From assembly GCA_003049465.1 (NCBI GenBank), contig PYSS01000097.1:62001-126000 (forward strand): a stretch of DNA of 64,000 nt. Reading direction: 5' to 3'. Each line of letters starts with the position of its first letter. Position 1 is the stretch's first letter. The position numbers and the translations under genes were made by a program. Positions 1 through 14,239 of the stretch are shown here, piece by piece. This stretch comes from Magnaporthiopsis rhizophila (taxonomy: Eukaryota > Ascomycota > Sordariomycetes > Magnaporthales > Magnaporthaceae). The notes beneath the pieces were generated by a model that worked only from the letters and a program-made list of their open reading frames with translations, did not search any database and was not told the origin of the DNA.

Positions 1-826
1 TCGCAGATCGGTCCTATGAGCGACGCGGACCCGTCCATTGGTTCGTTCGTCTGTTGCCCTCCTGCCTCACTCGAGCATGTGAGGATCCAGCCACGGCTCT
101 TTCTTTTGTGCACCACCTCTCCAGCTGGCGACCGCTGGTTGGTGGACAGCTCCTGGACCTCGAGGCTACAAGACACAATGAATAAATTTCGGTGTAGATC
201 AAGGTATCTGTAGGTACAAAGCGTCCGGCACCTGGAAGCTGATCTCGATGAGTCTTGTCTGGCACGGAAACCTGACCCCCGCACCAGGGCACCCCCGCCC
301 CTTGTCCCATGGTTTTAGGCAACCAATCCATCCCCGCCTCCTGACAAGTCCTGCCCTCGCCGCCACCAATTCCCCGCCCCTGTCTCTGGGCTGTACCTAC
401 CTTCCTAGGTAAACATCGTAGTCCTCCCCGTCTTTATCGTCATTGGTGTCGTCGTGGGCCTGATGCTTTTCTTTCCTTCCGTACAAGATTGGAAATGAGT
501 GATCCGAGGAGGCGAATTCGTCTTGATTGATCGCCCAACCGAACAGTCAGGTCTCGGGGAGCGGAATCAATCAATATTGTTGGGCAGAAAGCACAGCAGG
601 CCATGCAACAGTGCCCCACCAGGCCTCCAACCAACCGACCGCCAGGTCTTTTCGCTGGGGGAGGGTGGGCGGCCTAGCCATGGCCGGCATGGGGAACCTT
701 TTAAACTGCCGTTCCCCAGCCAGCATCCCTAACCATCGTCGTTCGCCCACCCCTGCGAAACGAGGTCACCCATCTACTCTTGCCTACTACCCACATCCCC
801 ATCATCGACCTCTAATGCAGGATAGG
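1..826. other. 5' intergenic region, no gene recognised
   Basis: No convincing gene is seen. The reading frame of the following gene stays open upstream to 527, but that stretch has neither the codon bias nor the composition of the downstream protein, so it is treated as 5' leader. Confidence 0.5.
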
Positions 827-1814
827 ATGTCTCCCTCGTTCTGCACCGAACTGGCCGACCTTTATGAGGCCGTCGTGGGCTGGCTCGAGGATGTGCCACT
901 TGATCCTGCGTGTTTCCAACACCAGGAGCAGCCCCTGACGGCGACGGTGCTGGATCCTGCCGCGGCCTGGTCGGAGGGGCCGTCCGACCCGTCGTCGCCG
1001 CCGCAGCCGCCGTCGTCGTCGGGTGAGCCGTCCCATGCGGGCGGGAAGAGGAAGAAGGCACCCACGTCGCACCACTCGGACTCGGGGACTCGCAACAATA
1101 ATAACAACAACAACATCAGCAGCAACAACAACAGCAACAACAACAACAACAACATCAGCAGCAACAACAACAGCAACAACAACAACAACATCAGCAACAA
1201 CAACAACGCCGGACAGAGCGAGATGCCGGCCGAGAATCCCGTCATCGTGCAGCTGGAGCAGCTCACGTCCGAGATGCAGCTGCCAGAAGACGTGCGACAC
1301 ATGTTCTTCAACCTCGTCACCATCTGCAACGGCTCCCTCGTGCTGGCGCGGTCGGTGGGGGAGGCCATCAACGCCAGGATGGCCATCGTGGACCCGTACG
1401 GGTTCACGCTGAGCTCGCGCACCTTCATCGAGGACCCGACGGACGAGGCCGAGCTGCGGAGCCAGCTGGCCATGGTCGGCAAGATCAGCGCCATCGTGCG
1501 CGAGAGCGGCATGGCCAGCGACCGGTGCGCCAGCGAGGCCGAGTGGAACGAATGGGTGCACCGGCCGATGCTGCGGCTGGGGCTCATGGCGGCCGAGTCG
1601 GCCAGGGAGAGGCTGACGCCGGATCCGCTCTACCTGGGCGTGGACATGTTCAACACCAAGGAGGCCCTCATCACGCCCATCTGCCTGCCGGTGGGGCTCG
1701 ACGAGCACTCGGTGCCGGACAAGATGATCAACTACTGCATCGTGCTGTCCGACAGGGCCATGGAGGCCGCGTGCGACGCCGTCATCCACATCGAGACGGA
1801 GCGGCGGATGCGCC

Positions 1815-1848
<34 letters not shown>

Positions 1849-2452
1849 CCATCACGCGGCGGGGGCGGCCGAGGAAGGCGGCAGCATCAGCATCGACAGC
1901 AGCATCAGCAACATGATCAAGAAGCACCCGCGCGCGCCCTACGCCATCAACCACAGCGAATACTGGCCGCTGGTGGGCAGGCCGCTCTGCGTCAGCGTCG
2001 AGACCCACGCCGAGACCGGCACGGGCGTCGAGGAGCTCGAGCACGTGCCGCTGGCGCTGTGGTCGTCGGCCCACTTTGTCCGCCTGAGGCAGCTGCAAAG
2101 TCTGGTCGACGACCCGACGGCCCAGGACAACAACACGCTGCCCTCGCTGCCGCTCCTCTGCCTGGTCGGCGAGGACTGGTACGTGCTCTTCGCCGTCGAC
2201 CGCGGGAGCTACATGTCGCTGCTCAGGTTCTCGCAGCCCATCGGCTCGACCGGGTCCATCGTCGGGTGCTACAAGATCCTCGCCATGGTCCGGATGCTGA
2301 GGGCCTGGTGCTGGAACCAGCACAGGCTCTGGTGGGAGAAGCTGCTGCGTGACATTTGTGGGTTGCCGGGCGGGGTGCCGGTGGAGGAGGAGCCTGGGGT
2401 GCTGGTGGAAGAAGGAGGGGATAATGAGATGGAGGCGGTGGCGGCGGCCTAA
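827..2452 (+). CDS. Fungal PD-(D/E)XK nuclease-like domain protein
   Basis: Single-exon gene of about 541 aa. ATG at 815 and 827 are both possible; 827 is chosen because conserved-looking sequence begins there. An Asn-rich segment from CAA-type repeats lies at about residues 90-125 and an 11-residue Asp run at about 330-340. The C-terminal third matches, from memory, the fungal PDDEXK_12-type family: 'NHSEYWPLVGRPLCVSVET' at about 375-393, then an 'LALWSSAHF' helix, a 'LPLLCLVGEDWYVLF' strand and 'GSTGSIVGCYKILAMVRML'. In typical members the motif ends E-T-K; here it is E392-T-H394, so the catalytic lysine appears replaced and nuclease activity is doubtful. GC-rich third positions support coding. 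Biological role unknown. Confidence 0.75.
1092..1206 (+). repeat. CAA-type trinucleotide repeat in coding sequence
   Basis: Imperfect CAA/AAC repeat with regular AGC interruptions, read as poly-Asn with Ile and Ser in the PD-(D/E)XK-like protein. It is open in several frames on both strands, which explains spurious overlapping reading frames. Confidence 0.9.
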
Positions 2453-2559
2453 CAAATAAATACCTATCTACGTATGCGATGAAGGATACACAGGGATCAA
2501 TTTGATGATGATAGTAATAGCAGGAGGGAGCCGGGCCCAAAAGTTCAATCTTGCTTGAT

Positions 2560-2560
<1 letters not shown>

Positions 2561-2607
<47 letters not shown>

Positions 2608-2622
2608 TTTTTTTTTTTTTTN

Positions 2623-2656
<34 letters not shown>
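2561..2656. repeat. Poly(T) tract with an N at 2622
   Basis: Nearly uninterrupted T run of about 96 bp with one G (2607) and a single N. It lies about 100 bp downstream of the first gene. It may be a collapsed or joined assembly point rather than true sequence. Confidence 0.9.
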
Positions 2657-2657
<1 letters not shown>

Positions 2658-3030
2658 TTGTTTGTCGTATTTAGCGTCTCGAGGATCCACAGGCCTTTCG
2701 CCTGTGACCCCAGCACCCAGGGCGGTGCGGCCGAGTCGAATTCAATTCCAGTACCTATTGTGCCAAACCCGACCCCACGAGGCTGTCTTTTTTTGTTCTT
2801 TGCTTTTTGGAAATCATGACCTGGCTTCTCCTGCCCCTTGTCCTCTCCGTCCCGGGTCGTCCGAGATAAACAGCTCGCATCAGCCCAGCCACCCCCATTC
2901 GCTGACCGCTGTGCACCCCTCGCCGGTCGCGTCCTTAGCCGCCCGCCAACGAGTCGTCGCTCTTTTTGTCTGCGCTTCACCGATCAGCTCTTTTGTTTTC
3001 CCATCTCTCGCTCTCACCGTATACCCATCT

Positions 3031-3084
3031 GTCTACCTACCTGTCCACCTACCTACGTATCTACGTATCTACGCATCTACGTAT
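3031..3084 (+). repeat. CTAC/GTAT microsatellite in the gna1 5' leader
   Basis: Tetranucleotide-like repeat (ctac, ctacgtat) ending 13 bp before the gna1 start codon. Some copies contain TAC/TAG triplets that interrupt upstream frames. No regulatory role can be shown. Confidence 0.7.
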
Positions 3085-3097
3085 AGCCCGACGCAAA

Positions 3098-3904
3098 ATG
3101 GTCGTCCACTTCGGCGAAGCCTCCTCGGACGAGCAGCCGACCCAGGCGGACCCCCAGAACTCCAACTCGGCTCCGGCCAGCGACGACGCCCTCTTCTCGC
3201 CCTCGCTCATCTCCGCCGACGTCTCGGCCCAGCTGCCAGACGGCTACCGCTTCCGGCCGCTGCGCAGGACCGACTACGACTCGGGCTACATCGACTGCCT
3301 GCGCGACCTCACCACGGTCGGCGAGATCGAGCGGGACGCTTGGGACCGCCGCTACGACGCCTACGTCGACGCCAGGGACGTGTACTACATCATCGTGGTC
3401 GAGGACGGCGCGGGCAGGGTCGTGGCCACGGGGTCGTTGGTTGTAGAGAAAAAGACGTAGGCACTCTTTTTCTCTCTTTCTTTCTTTCCCTCTCCCGAGT
3501 TGTCTGGTCTAGATACACCCAGCTGACACCCAACAAAGCGTCCACAACCTAAGCCAGGTCGGCCACATCGAGGACGTCGCCGTGGCGCGGGACCAGCAGG
3601 GCAAGAAGCTGGGTTCCCACGTCATCCAGGCGCTGCTCAAGATCGGGGACGCGCTCAAGTGCTACAAGTCCATCCTCGACTGCAGCGAAAAGAACGAAGG
3701 CTTCTACATCAAGAACGGCTTCAGGCGCGCGGGGCTGCAGATGGCGTTGTACGCCGACAATGGCAAGTTTTACCCCCCGACTTTCTTTGTGTTATCCGGT
3801 CCAATCTATTCGGACGGCGTGTTCAGACAACCTTTCTGCCAGGGACACCGCCACCAGCTCTGGACGTTCGCTAACTGCCCTCTCTTTTCGACACAACAGC
3901 CTAG
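3098..3904 (+). CDS. gna1: Glucosamine-6-phosphate N-acetyltransferase
   Basis: Acetylates glucosamine-6-phosphate with acetyl-CoA in the UDP-GlcNAc (chitin precursor) pathway. Exons: 3098-3456, 3539-3762, 3900-3904. Intron 1 (3457-3538) is GT-AG with a ctgac branch point and restores 'KKTVHNLSQVGHIED', matching the yeast Gna1 pattern. The acetyl-CoA loop is at about residues 137-145 (RDQQGKKLG), followed by 'SILDCSEKNEGFY' and 'NGFRRAGLQMALY'. A GC-AG intron 2 (3763-3899; donor gcaagt, branch gctaac, acceptor caacag) would place a stop immediately after, giving 195 aa and a C-terminus close to yeast Gna1; without it the frame runs to 4055 through non-conserved sequence. There is an N-terminal extension of about 45 aa before the domain. 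Confidence 0.9.
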
Positions 3905-4024
3905 ACTTGGTGCACAGGCCACCCCACATCTTGGAGGGGGAGGGGCGATCGTCTCTGCTAGGTGCCGGGGCTTTACGATGATAAGGGACAGAATTGGCCC
4001 GGTTGGGTGCAATCAATTGCTTGC

Positions 4025-4190
4025 ACTGCATAATGCCGCGCCGCCGACGTGCTGATGGACACGCCGAGGGCGAGAATTGAGTGGTACCTAGGTATTGAGT
4101 TGACGCCAGCGAACAGCCAACCCGAATGGATGCATCAGTTCCGACGTCCATGAATTTGTATTTGTCCGGCATACAGTGCCAAAACGAAAC
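4025..4190. repeat. Dispersed repeat copy, inverted relative to 14.1 kb
   Basis: The stretch around 'gccgcgccgccgacgtgctg' through 'ttgagtggtacctaggta' and 'gacgccagcgaacagc' matches the reverse complement of about 14075-14215 with substitutions and small indels. No transposase or clear terminal repeats were seen. The rest of 3905-4808 shows nothing recognisable. Confidence 0.7.
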
Positions 4191-4808
4191 GGAAATATTG
4201 TCCATGTTGCATTGCCGCTTGATCGAGGAGGGCAGACAGCAATGCGTCGAGTGCGTCCCTCCTGGCCCCGCACACGCTGACCAAATAAAAACACGGGCCA
4301 GTGGCGCACTGTGGATATTGTATAGGAGGTCCGTGTAATTTTTTGGTCGACGTGCCCCATCTGAGAAAAAAGCACAACTTCTTCGGCTTGTGAAAATGAC
4401 AGAGCAACATGCGACGTCTCGTGCCCCAGAGCCGGCACACCCTCCTTTTTCATATGCCCGGTGCTGGTCTGCATTCGCCGCTCACAACGTCCGACCGAGG
4501 CCATGGCCTCCTCGCTCGGGGACTGTCAAGTCCGAGTCGGACAGCACGTAGAAAAAAAAGCATTTATATCGACCGGCCTCTTTTCCTCGAATCCTAGCCC
4601 GCCATCTCAGCTTACCTACCAAAACGCCTGCCTCTCTCCTCGCTCACCACGGACGTATGACGTCTGACACTTTCAGCCTGTCGCTTTTTACGCGGTCCGA
4701 CATCCTCCGCACTCCGGATATCCCCAATACAAACCCCCAGCTGACGTCCGTCGTCCGCGTCATCCGGAGACTAGATAAAAAAAACCTCTTTCTTTTCCAT
4801 CGTCCAAA

Positions 4809-5142
4809 ATGGTAGCCGACTTCAACCACGCCGTCCTCGCCCGCCTGAGGATCGCCCTGACGAAGTGGGAGTGGGTCTCACTCACAGCACACAGCCTTGC
4901 TCCCTTGCATGATCTTGGGAAACATTTTTGAGCACATCGAAGGCTGTCCATCTCGTTCCTGCCGTGCAACCCCGACTAACCTTTTTGTCTCGTCATCCTG
5001 CAGGGTGAGAGAGCGAGAGTTCGCTGCCACCCAGCCGCGGGTTCATCGGCGCAGGAGCAGCAGGGTCATTGCCATCCCGGACGCCGACGGCGGAAAGACG
5101 ACGCAGTTTACACGGCAGAAGGTGGTCAGGGTGTTGCTCTGA
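4809..5142 (+). CDS. Small hypothetical protein, two exons
   Basis: Proposed exons 4809-4870 and 5004-5142, giving about 66 aa. The intron (4871-5003) has donor gtgggt, a 'gactaac' branch point and acceptor 'ctgcag'. An alternative donor at 4865 would shorten exon 1 by two codons and keep the frame. The protein starts MVADFNHAVLARLR and is basic in its second half, with no signal peptide or known motif. It ends 94 bp before the ayg1-like gene on the same strand. No function can be assigned. Confidence 0.45.
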
Positions 5143-5236
5143 GGGCTTTTGGTTTCTTGGATACTCGCTCTTTGCGTTTGTTTCGTCCTCTTAGTTTGTT
5201 CGCACTTTCTACCACCAGCCCATCCCAAGAACCAAC

Positions 5237-7863
<2,627 letters not shown>

Positions 7864-7945
7864 GGTGGCAGCTCTCTTCTTTTTTTTTTTTTTTTTTTTT
7901 TTCACCGGCCGCATCAATCAACCCAATTGATTTTGGCCAGGCGCC
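7864..7945 (+). other. ayg1-like 3' flank with poly(T)
   Basis: A T run at about 7879-7901 directly follows the stop codon. No other signal is seen. Confidence 0.5.
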
Positions 7946-8029
7946 TTGAGCACCAAGCGATTATGTATGTCTAGCTATCCAAATATGTGTGAAGGCCTCG
8001 CTGGTGAGCGTCGACTCCACGGGCCGACC

Positions 8030-9120
8030 GTCGCTGCCAATATGCCTTTGTGTGTGAACTCGATAGAACGGGTTGTTACCTGCCCTCCTATTTACTACGC
8101 CTGCTCTGCCAACACACGCGTATCGTTCAACCACAACTTTGGGCGTGGGTTAGATGGAATGGGCTTCCTCTCCTGCTTTTTTTTTTCTACTGCGTCTGTC
8201 TGGTGTTCGTTAATACATGTTCATCCCAGAACATGTGCCGCCACCCAAGATGCTCTCAGATATAATTTTAATAGAACGTGTTTCCTGTCCTCCTCTTACT
8301 GCGTCTGCTTACTTTGCCAATACACGCCCATCCCGATGCTATCCGGGCGTGCCTTGGGCGTGACTCTTTTTATAGGGATTTTTATTCCCGCTCGTTGTTG
8401 CGGCGGCCTGCTCTTTCAACACATGCTTTTCCTACGATCCATGCTGTCCAGGTAATATTTTTCCTGTCCTCCAAACGTTCATCCCAGGATCCATGCCATC
8501 CAACCACGCCTTGGGCGTGACTTGACAGAAATTGTTTTCCTTGTCGGAATAATATTCCGCTCTTTTCCGGCGCATGCAATTGGAAGGGATTCACTTGTTT
8601 TGGGCCAAAGGAAGGACTTGATTACAGGGGCTTGAGCCCCTGGCTTGGGCCCGTGGCTTGTGCTTGTGGCTTGGCCCCCAACCCCTGTATATAAACCCTA
8701 CCTCTAGCACCCCCTCGGGGCCAAAGGTTCTTCTTCCTTATGCTCAACACAAGCGGTGCACAATAATAGGACTTTTCCAGATCATAGAGATCGTTGTTCA
8801 CCCCTTTTGGAGATCTCCGAGCCGACTTAACAGGAGAAACCCGCTCCTGCCAACATTCCTGCTCTTTATTATGTCTGCCTACACTTTTTATACGCATTTA
8901 TCCCAGATACATGCCCATGCCGTCCAAACATGCCTCTGCGTATGAGTTCGATAGAGCTTGTTTTCCTGCTTGTTATTGCGTCTGCCACTGTTCCAATGCG
9001 CGTCTATCCCAGATATGTGCCGTCTAACCAAGCCTCTGCGTATGAATCCGATACAACTTGTCTTCCTGCTCGTTATTGCGCCTGCCTACTCTTCTAAACC
9101 ACGTCTATCCCATACCGAAC
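8030..9120. repeat. Degenerate tandem repeat array, unit about 100 bp (array A)
   Basis: About eight diverged units. Each contains variants of 'actgcgtctgcctac', 'ccaatacacgcccatcccag', 'atgccgtccaa', 'gccttgggcgtgac' and 'cgatagaacgtgttttcctg'. The array is interrupted at about 8585-8835 by unrelated sequence with a TATATAAA motif at about 8690. Array B at 14240-14860 is the same repeat in the opposite orientation. No conserved reading frame runs across units. Confidence 0.8.
8585..8835. other. Non-repeat insert inside array A, possible LTR-like segment
   Basis: About 250 bp of GC-rich direct-repeat sequence ('ggcttgagcccctggcttgg') followed by 'tatataaaccc'. It breaks the repeat array and superficially resembles an LTR promoter. 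No matching partner, target-site duplication or primer-binding site was found, so this is only a possibility. Confidence 0.3.
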
Positions 9121-9269
9121 CAAATAAACCTCGTCATGTAAAAGCGTACCGAAAAAGGAGACCAAAAAAAAAAAATCTACAACAAAAGAAAAAGCTCCTC
9201 CCAGCCAGTGACGATGCAGAAGTGAAGAACCAAAAAAAATGTTGCAACGGTGAAGCGCGCGCGTGCGGC

Positions 9270-12200
9270 CTAAGAAGGCAAGACGCCCTGCTGCAACAAG
9301 CTGAGCGCGGCCTCGTACCGCGCAGGGCTGTGGTCCGTGAGCATGGTGCCCGCGAACCGGACCTCGCGGAACCTCGTCTCCACGTCGCGCACGTACTTGA
9401 GCACCACGCGGCGCGCCGGCCTGCAGACCCCGTAGAAGCCCGTCTCCGTCTCCGTCTCCTCGGCGCCACCACGACGGTTGTTGTTGCTGCCACCGCCGCC
9501 GGGAGACCGCCGAATAAAAGCATCCCGCCTCATGACCCGCGTCGTCTCCATCGTGAGCACCTCGCCCGGCGGCAGCAGCTTGGTGCTCATCATGTTTGCC
9601 CTGAGCGTCTTGAGCGCCGCGAACGCCCACGCGTCGTCCTCGCTGCCTCCTCCACCTCCCTGCTTCCTGCCCGGTTGCCTGTTGCTGCCACCACTCCCAC
9701 CGTTGTTGTTGTTGCCGCCATCGTCGTCCACGCTGTTGCTGTACCAAGACCGCGCCAGCCCGTCCTGCAGCGCCGCCCACAGCCTCTGCCGAATCTCCAT
9801 CTTGGCGTCGATGTTGTCGTTCTTGATGGCCAGCGCCACCGCCTGCAGGTCGTGCAGCACGCCCAGCGACAGGTGCGGGACGAGATCGCTGCCCTGCACC
9901 ACGCTCGTGATGAGGCCCCTCGTCGCCTTGCGCAGCGACGCCGACATGGTGCCCGGTGGGCCGTAGGCGAAGACGTGAATCGGCCGGCCGGCGGGGAGGC
10001 AGAGCTCGCGCGTCGTTCGCTCCGATGACGCTGGTCCTCCCGAGGTCGAGGCGGTTGCGTCTGCGGAGGAGGAGGAGGAGGAGGAGGAGGAGGCGGAAGA
10101 AGAGGACGATGGTGATGACGAAGATGATGGCAGTGAGCCGGCAGCACCTGAACACGCGCCCGAAGTGACAAAACACGTCCCCGTGGCCGCCGGCTCCGAG
10201 AGCATGACGCCGAGCAGTGCCGTCACCGCGCCGCCGAGCGAGTGGCCGCACAGCACGAGCCCGTAGTCCGGGTACTCCTCCAGCGCCGCCTTGAGCGTGG
10301 CCAGCACTCGCCCGTCGCCGCCGTACAGCAGCCGACGCGCCGACGCGTGGATGCCCTTGTGCACCTTGTAGCGGCGGCCGCGCCAGAGCAGGTCGTCGTA
10401 GTCGCACGTCATGTCGGCCAGCACGTCCTCGAACCCGAGCGTGCCGCGGCAGGCGAGCACCACCGCTTTCGCCTCCTTGTCGACCGAGACGTAGTGCACC
10501 AGCGGCACGCCCGTGTTGGTCGACCCCGTCGAGTCGGACCCGCCCTGCGGGTCGACAAAAGACGAGAGCAGGATCGAGCTGGCGTCCGACTCCGTGTGGT
10601 GCGCGTACGACGTCAGCTCGTGGTGCCTGTCGTCGTCCAGCACCTGCAGCAGCGACATCTTCTTGGAGATGCCCATCACCTTCAAGAAGCTAGACCCGTA
10701 CGACGCCGACGAGAAGAGCATGTACCGTGTGATGTTGCGCACCAGGTGGCCCCGCGGGAACATGCCCTGCACCATGCCCGTCCGCCTCAGCCCGTTGAGC
10801 GCGTCCGAGTCTCCGTACGCGCTGCGCGTAAAGTACGACGAGAGCACCAGCGACGTCTGCGAGTCGCTGGTCTTGAGCGTGTAGATGCTCGGGTTCTGCG
10901 ACCGCACCCGCCGGTGGTGTCTTCCAGGCGTCGTCGACGACGACGACGACGGGCCGAGGAGCGAGTTGTGGTCCGAGATGTCCTTTTCGGACCGGGACTT
11001 GGACATTATTATTGAAGGTCCGCCCACCGGCGTGTGGGAACGGCCGCCGTCGCCCCTGAGGAGCGTAGGGCTGATGGGGCGGTTGCTGTCTATGGTGTGA
11101 ATCGAATATGTGTCGCTTTGGGATACGACCGAGTCCAGCTTCCTCTCGTGCACCGTCACGTAGCTGGTCCTCGACAGCGATCTGGGTATGGCCTCGGGCG
11201 TAACCATACTCTGCCGAGCCGGCGTCTTCCCGGGCATTCCGGCTGCCTTGTTTGGTGGTGGCGGTGGCGGGGCCTCGCGCCTCGGGATCATGGACGGCAG
11301 CCTACCGGGCTGCTGCAAAGGCTGCTTCGCCTGCGTGAAGACGCCGGATCCAGGTGCCACGGGGCTGGCGGGTGCGGTCTTGGCCTTGCGGGACGACATC
11401 GTCAGCGACAACCCTTCATTGTCGCTAGACTCCCTCCGCAGCAGATTCGACAGCGCCGGGCGGGGCCCCTTTTTCAGTGCTGTTCGGAAGCCACCCTTCT
11501 TGTCGCCCGACTTGGTCGCCTGTTCGGCTCTGGGTCTTTTCATTGGTGGCTGCTGCTTGTTGCTCGACGTCTGCTCCGCGCCCACGGCTGAGGTCGTCGA
11601 CGGCTTTAGGGGCGTACGCTGCCGCTTCTGGTTGGCCGATTCTTGTGAAGGCCTGGAGGCGTGATGCTGGGAAGATGATCGTGGCTGGATGGCGGCCATA
11701 GGCACGGCTGGCGACGTCGGCTGCGGTATTCTCGAGGCGTCGGCAAGCATCGCGGGGCTCTTGGGTGGTACTTGGGGGGGCCGTGGATCGTGGTCGCCGC
11801 CTGGGTCCTCGTCGTCCTCGTCGCTGCTGGCGCTCTCTCCCAGCTGCTCGACAAACCCCGCCAGCTCCTCGTCGGACCCGGACCGGAGCTCATCACCCTC
11901 GTTCCTACGAAAGTCGGTGTGACGCAAGGTGTTGCGGTCGACCCTGTACACAAAACGGTAGCTCGAGCCGTCGGCGGCCGATCCGTCCTGGCGCCGCTCG
12001 CTGGACCGAAGAGGCCTCGACGGCCCGTGCTCCAGCAGCTTCGTGCCTGGCGGCGGACACGGCGGTGGTGGGCTGGCTCCCTCTATGTCGACCGTGATGA
12101 TCTTGCTGGTCGTGGTCTCGGTCGTGATGGACACCTTGGCCTCGTCGGGCAGGGAGCGCAGGATCTGCTGCTTGAGGTGGATTTCGGGCAGGTCGTCGTC

Positions 12201-13232
12201 GTCGTCGCTGCTCTGCTGGGCGCTGTGGTCCCGTATCATGCTCATCATGTCGGTGCCGCCGTGGTCCAGGGAAAGCGCCTCGTCTCCCTGGCGGGTGTAG
12301 TTGCCGTTGTGGACACCATAGAGACTATCTTGGTGCAGGGCGTACCTCTAAGGACGGGGCGGGAAAGGATTTTTGGTTAGTATGGATAAGCTACAAATAT
12401 GCTCGATCTGAGAGGTCTGGAAGCTTACCTCTCCTCCGGTGGCAACGACGACGTCCCAGACGACCTCTTCAACCTCCAGCCTGCGGTTCTCTTCTTCGAT
12501 GAGATCGCTGCACCACCTCTGCAGATAGGCCATGCCGCACAGGCCGAGGAAGAGGTCGATGATGCCGACGCGCTCGCCCTCGACGCCCGTGGCCGGGTTT
12601 TGGAACTCTCTGCGAATCAGGGTGAAGATGCTGGCGATGGCGCGCGACGACTCGGTCGAGCCGAGCAGCTGGTCGGCAAAGGAGAGCAGCAGCTGGGTGA
12701 CTTCGTGGACGCTGGAGGCGGCCGTCTCCACCAACTGGAAGCTCGTGGCGGTCAGGAAGGCGGCGCCGGTGATGGTGCGGTGGACAGTTGCGAGGCCGCG
12801 CTCGAGCAGATTCTCCGTCTGGGCGCGGCCGAAGTCGGTGCTGTTGGTGGCCAGCAGGTCCTTGCCGGCGCGGCTGAGGATGCCCTCGAGGATGACGCGG
12901 CTGAGATCGAAGCCCGAGAGGGTGGCGGCCTTGCTGGCGTGGAATGTGTAGCCGCCGATGGAGGTGCCGATGCGCAGGAAGAGGCTGGCCGAGCGCGTGG
13001 ACAGGGTGACGGCCTGGGCCAAGGGAAACGGCAGGAGTGTGCGGCCTTGCTGCACGGCGGCGTCGTGGGGGTGTCCGTGGGCGGCATCGCGGTCGTCGAC
13101 GTCCTCGACGTGGCGTTGACGGCGGAGAGCCATGTCTATGGCGGCCGAGGGGTGGAGCAGGCCTTGAGCGTCGACTGAACGGTGGGGGCTAGGACTATCG
13201 TCGCTGTCGTCGTCGTCCTGGCGGGAGACCAT
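9270..13232 (-). CDS. Class-3 lipase, putative sn1-specific diacylglycerol lipase
   Basis: Two exons, 13232-12429 and 12347-9270, joined across an 81-bp intron (12428-12348; donor gtaagc, branch atactaac, acceptor cttag), give about 1293 aa. The N-terminal exon has hydrophobic helices ('SASLFLRIGTSIGGY', 'GIIDLFLGLCGMAYL') typical of the fungal membrane-associated family. A long low-complexity, Ser/Pro/basic linker follows. The lipase core includes 'VVLACRGTLGFEDVLADM' and the nucleophile elbow GHSLGG with Ser at about residue 971; 'HVFAYGPPG' and 'GSDLVPHLSLG' fit the lipase-3 Asp/His region. A Ser run at about 1010-1030 is an insert within the catalytic domain. It probably hydrolyses diacylglycerol or related lipids at membranes. 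It is flanked by inverted repeat arrays. Confidence 0.9.
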
Positions 13233-14074
13233 GGTTATACTTCAGCAGGATGGTAGATAATGCTGGACGCTGCGGGCTCGGGGCCGTTTCGTCTAAAGTG
13301 GACAGACGCATGAGCATTACGGATTGCTCCTGTCTATAGAATGCCAGGATATCAGTCTTGAAACAACGTGCAGAAGGCAGGCCCAGCCCTGGCCCTGCCG
13401 TCAATGCCGGCAGATGACCGCAGAAGTGACGCGTGCAAAAAACTCTAGCTCAATATCGCGACAGTCGCCGAGACATGTGACAGCCCCGCGGTCTGGTGCT
13501 ACTGCACGTCATGGCGCTGGCCGGGCAATAATTTAGCGGATCATTGGGCTGAATATAGCGCCGACGGGCTGCTCAGCTGCAGTGAGCCCCGCGACGGTCT
13601 TGATGTCAATCTCGTGGGGGGCGAAGCAACTCGTTATTCTACACATTGAAATGGTATACATCCTTTCTCGCCTCTATGTGTCGTTTCCTATATTTCCCTT
13701 TTCCATGGATAATCGGTCCTAAGAACAAGAAATATTAGCCGACGTAGCAAGTGTGGCGGTCATCTCCAGATTCAGCCCGCCATTCCGGTGGCGTGCCCGC
13801 CTCTTCCAAGTCCCAGAGGAGTATTTTGTCCGGAAGCTCGAGCACACCGCCCTTCCGGTCCATGTGCGTCTGAATCCTCTTTGCATCCGCTCGGGCGGCC
13901 ATCATGCCAGAACTACGTCGTGGTTAGCCTGGGCTGTGTTACGAGCGCTACGAGTGATTTTTTTTGTATCCACCATCTTTGGTACCACAGGCCTTTGATC
14001 GCCGAACGTGACCTTCCAGTAGTTTGTGCTATTCCGCCGTCCTAATTAAGATGCCTGCAATGCAACCTGCATTG
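13233..14074. other. Upstream region of the lipase gene
   Basis: Probable promoter and 5' leader of the minus-strand lipase gene. Short open frames are present but none has splice support or recognisable content. Confidence 0.4.
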
Positions 14075-14215
14075 CGCGGCGGACAAACCCACGTCGGGAC
14101 TAACGCATCCTGGCTGCTGCTCGCTGGCGTCGTGACACACACTCCATAGGTACCACTCAATTTTCGCCTCGGCGTGTCCGTTAGCAGGTCGGCGGCGCGG
14201 CATTATGCCAACCCT
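14075..14215. repeat. Dispersed repeat copy, inverted relative to 4.1 kb
   Basis: Reverse-complement partner of 4025-4190, sharing 'ggtaccactcaatt', 'cggcgtgtcc' and 'gtcggcggcgcggcattatg'. It abuts array B, so the two repeat families may have travelled together. Confidence 0.7.
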
Positions 14216-14239
14216 CCATGGGACCCCGCGGCGTCGCGC

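Noticed and set aside
812..2455. 547-codon open frame on the minus strand opposite the first gene
   Set aside because: Arg/Val/His-rich translation typical of the antisense of a GC3-rich gene; the plus strand has family motifs.
2223..3552. Poly-Lys/poly-Phe frames around the T tract
   Set aside because: Homopolymer artefact containing an N.
8585..8835. Solo LTR
   Set aside because: TATA-like motif only; no target-site duplication, partner LTR or primer-binding site found.
9094..10407. 437-codon minus-strand frame overlapping the lipase
   Set aside because: Out of frame with the intact lipase, which carries GHSLGG and continuous homology-like sequence.
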